Source: Botryococcus braunii
Lineage: Eukaryota; Chlorophyta; Trebouxiophyceae
Length of the DNA: 17,500 nt
Reading direction: 5' to 3'
Assembly: GCA_002005505.1 (NCBI GenBank)
Contig: KV908663.1
Location: 26,010 to 43,509 of the forward strand
The stretch's first letter is position 1, and every line of letters starts with the position of its first letter. This document shows, piece by piece, positions 16,777 through 17,500 of this stretch. Below the pieces are notes generated by a model, which did not search any database, was not told the DNA's origin, and was given only the letters and a program-made list of their open reading frames with translations. The position numbers were made by a program, and so were the translations under genes.

Positions 16777-17500
16777 GTGTGCAACCCTATCAGCATAAAA
16801 GTATCTGTGTAGTTTCAAGTGGCAGGGTTGCTTGCTTTCGGTCAGCCAGACTTGAGGCTACATCCCTTGTGGTGTGTCCCTAATGTCAACGGCATCCTAA
16901 GCATGTAAAAGAAGCAAGGATGCTCTCGTACGCTCTTAAGGTTTCACAAGGGGTAACTGTGGCAAATAACATCGCACATGGTCAATCTCCTATGTAGATG
17001 TGTGTATCAATCACATTAGATTTCCCTCCATTGTTTGAATGTGTACATAGACCCTCAATACTTGTTTTAACGTACCCCCACAGACCGGAGATCACCCAAA
17101 CTAGAATGGCAAGTGTATCATGGTCCATTCAGAAAACCTAGGGAAACAGTTATGCAGGACCAGGGAACTTAGAGATGAGCTCTGCCATTTGGTGGTGCTT
17201 TAGGGCTCAGGGTGGACCTACCACAGCCCTAACTATTTTTTTTCGAATAATTGCAAATCAATATGTAGAGTTTTTAGTAGTAGTTCGGTTGATCTGTATC
17301 CTGGGCGGTCATACTTCTGATTACCCAAAAACCCCTTATTCTAGCCTATTTGCATTCATATGGCCATTTCAACGAATACCAGTAGAAGATACATGCATAG
17401 GGCAGGTCCCCGGGGGGGGGGGGGGGGCAGAGATGGGATATAGGAGGTTGATTACCTGGGTAGTTAGCATGAGGACTTCACAAAAACTCTAAGCCTTTTT
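16777..17500 (+). other. Delta-COP intron 2 (incomplete)
   Basis: Sequence after the donor AAG|GTGTGC at 16777. No exon with delta-COP motifs was found, so the intron probably runs past the window end. It contains a 16-nt G run at 17412-17427. The open frame at 17175-17492 has no recognisable motif. Confidence 0.55.

Overview
The window looks like nuclear DNA of a green-lineage eukaryote, most likely a non-seed streptophyte (charophyte alga or bryophyte grade; Chara-like is only a guess). Three things point there: an intron-rich gene related to the plant-specific CBP60 calmodulin-binding family, the start of a plant-like coatomer delta-subunit gene, and an L1-like non-LTR retrotransposon. Long microsatellites and G/C homopolymer runs also fit a large, repeat-rich eukaryotic genome. 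No bacterial operon, CRISPR array, tRNA or rRNA was seen.

Layout. (1) 633-5782, minus strand: a nine-exon gene reconstructed by joining exons at GT-AG boundaries with matching phase. It encodes about 510 aa with CBP60-like motifs plus a cysteine-rich insert. (2) About 6058-10967, minus strand: a near full-length L1-like LINE of 4.9 kb. It has ORF1 (coiled coil plus RRM-like, broken by one frameshift) and ORF2 (endonuclease, reverse transcriptase, CCHC), with a single in-frame UAG between them. Its 3' end lies about 0.28 kb upstream of the CBP60-like start codon, on the same strand. (3) 10968-11187: a 5'-truncated 3' end of a related LINE, directly abutting the 5' end of the full element. (4) 11419-11609: two long CA arrays. 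(5) 11630-13140: no gene recognised. (6) 13245-14062: two head-to-tail copies of one sequence. The left copy lacks exactly the two segments that in the right copy are canonical GT-AG introns on the minus strand, so the left copy looks retroposed or cDNA-converted. This region and its flanks, to about 14740, are unusually dense in short perfect hairpins and palindromes. (7) 15477-15735: a long GA purine tract. (8) 16106-16776 and beyond, plus strand: the first two coding exons of delta-COP, cut by the window edge.

The genes do not form a common pathway. Delta-COP is a housekeeping COPI coat subunit, and CBP60 proteins are calcium/calmodulin-linked transcription factors. The main points of interest are the spliced/unspliced duplicate pair, the hairpin-dense non-coding region, the Cys-rich CBP60-like protein, and the LINE whose ORF2 appears to need UAG readthrough or non-AUG initiation.
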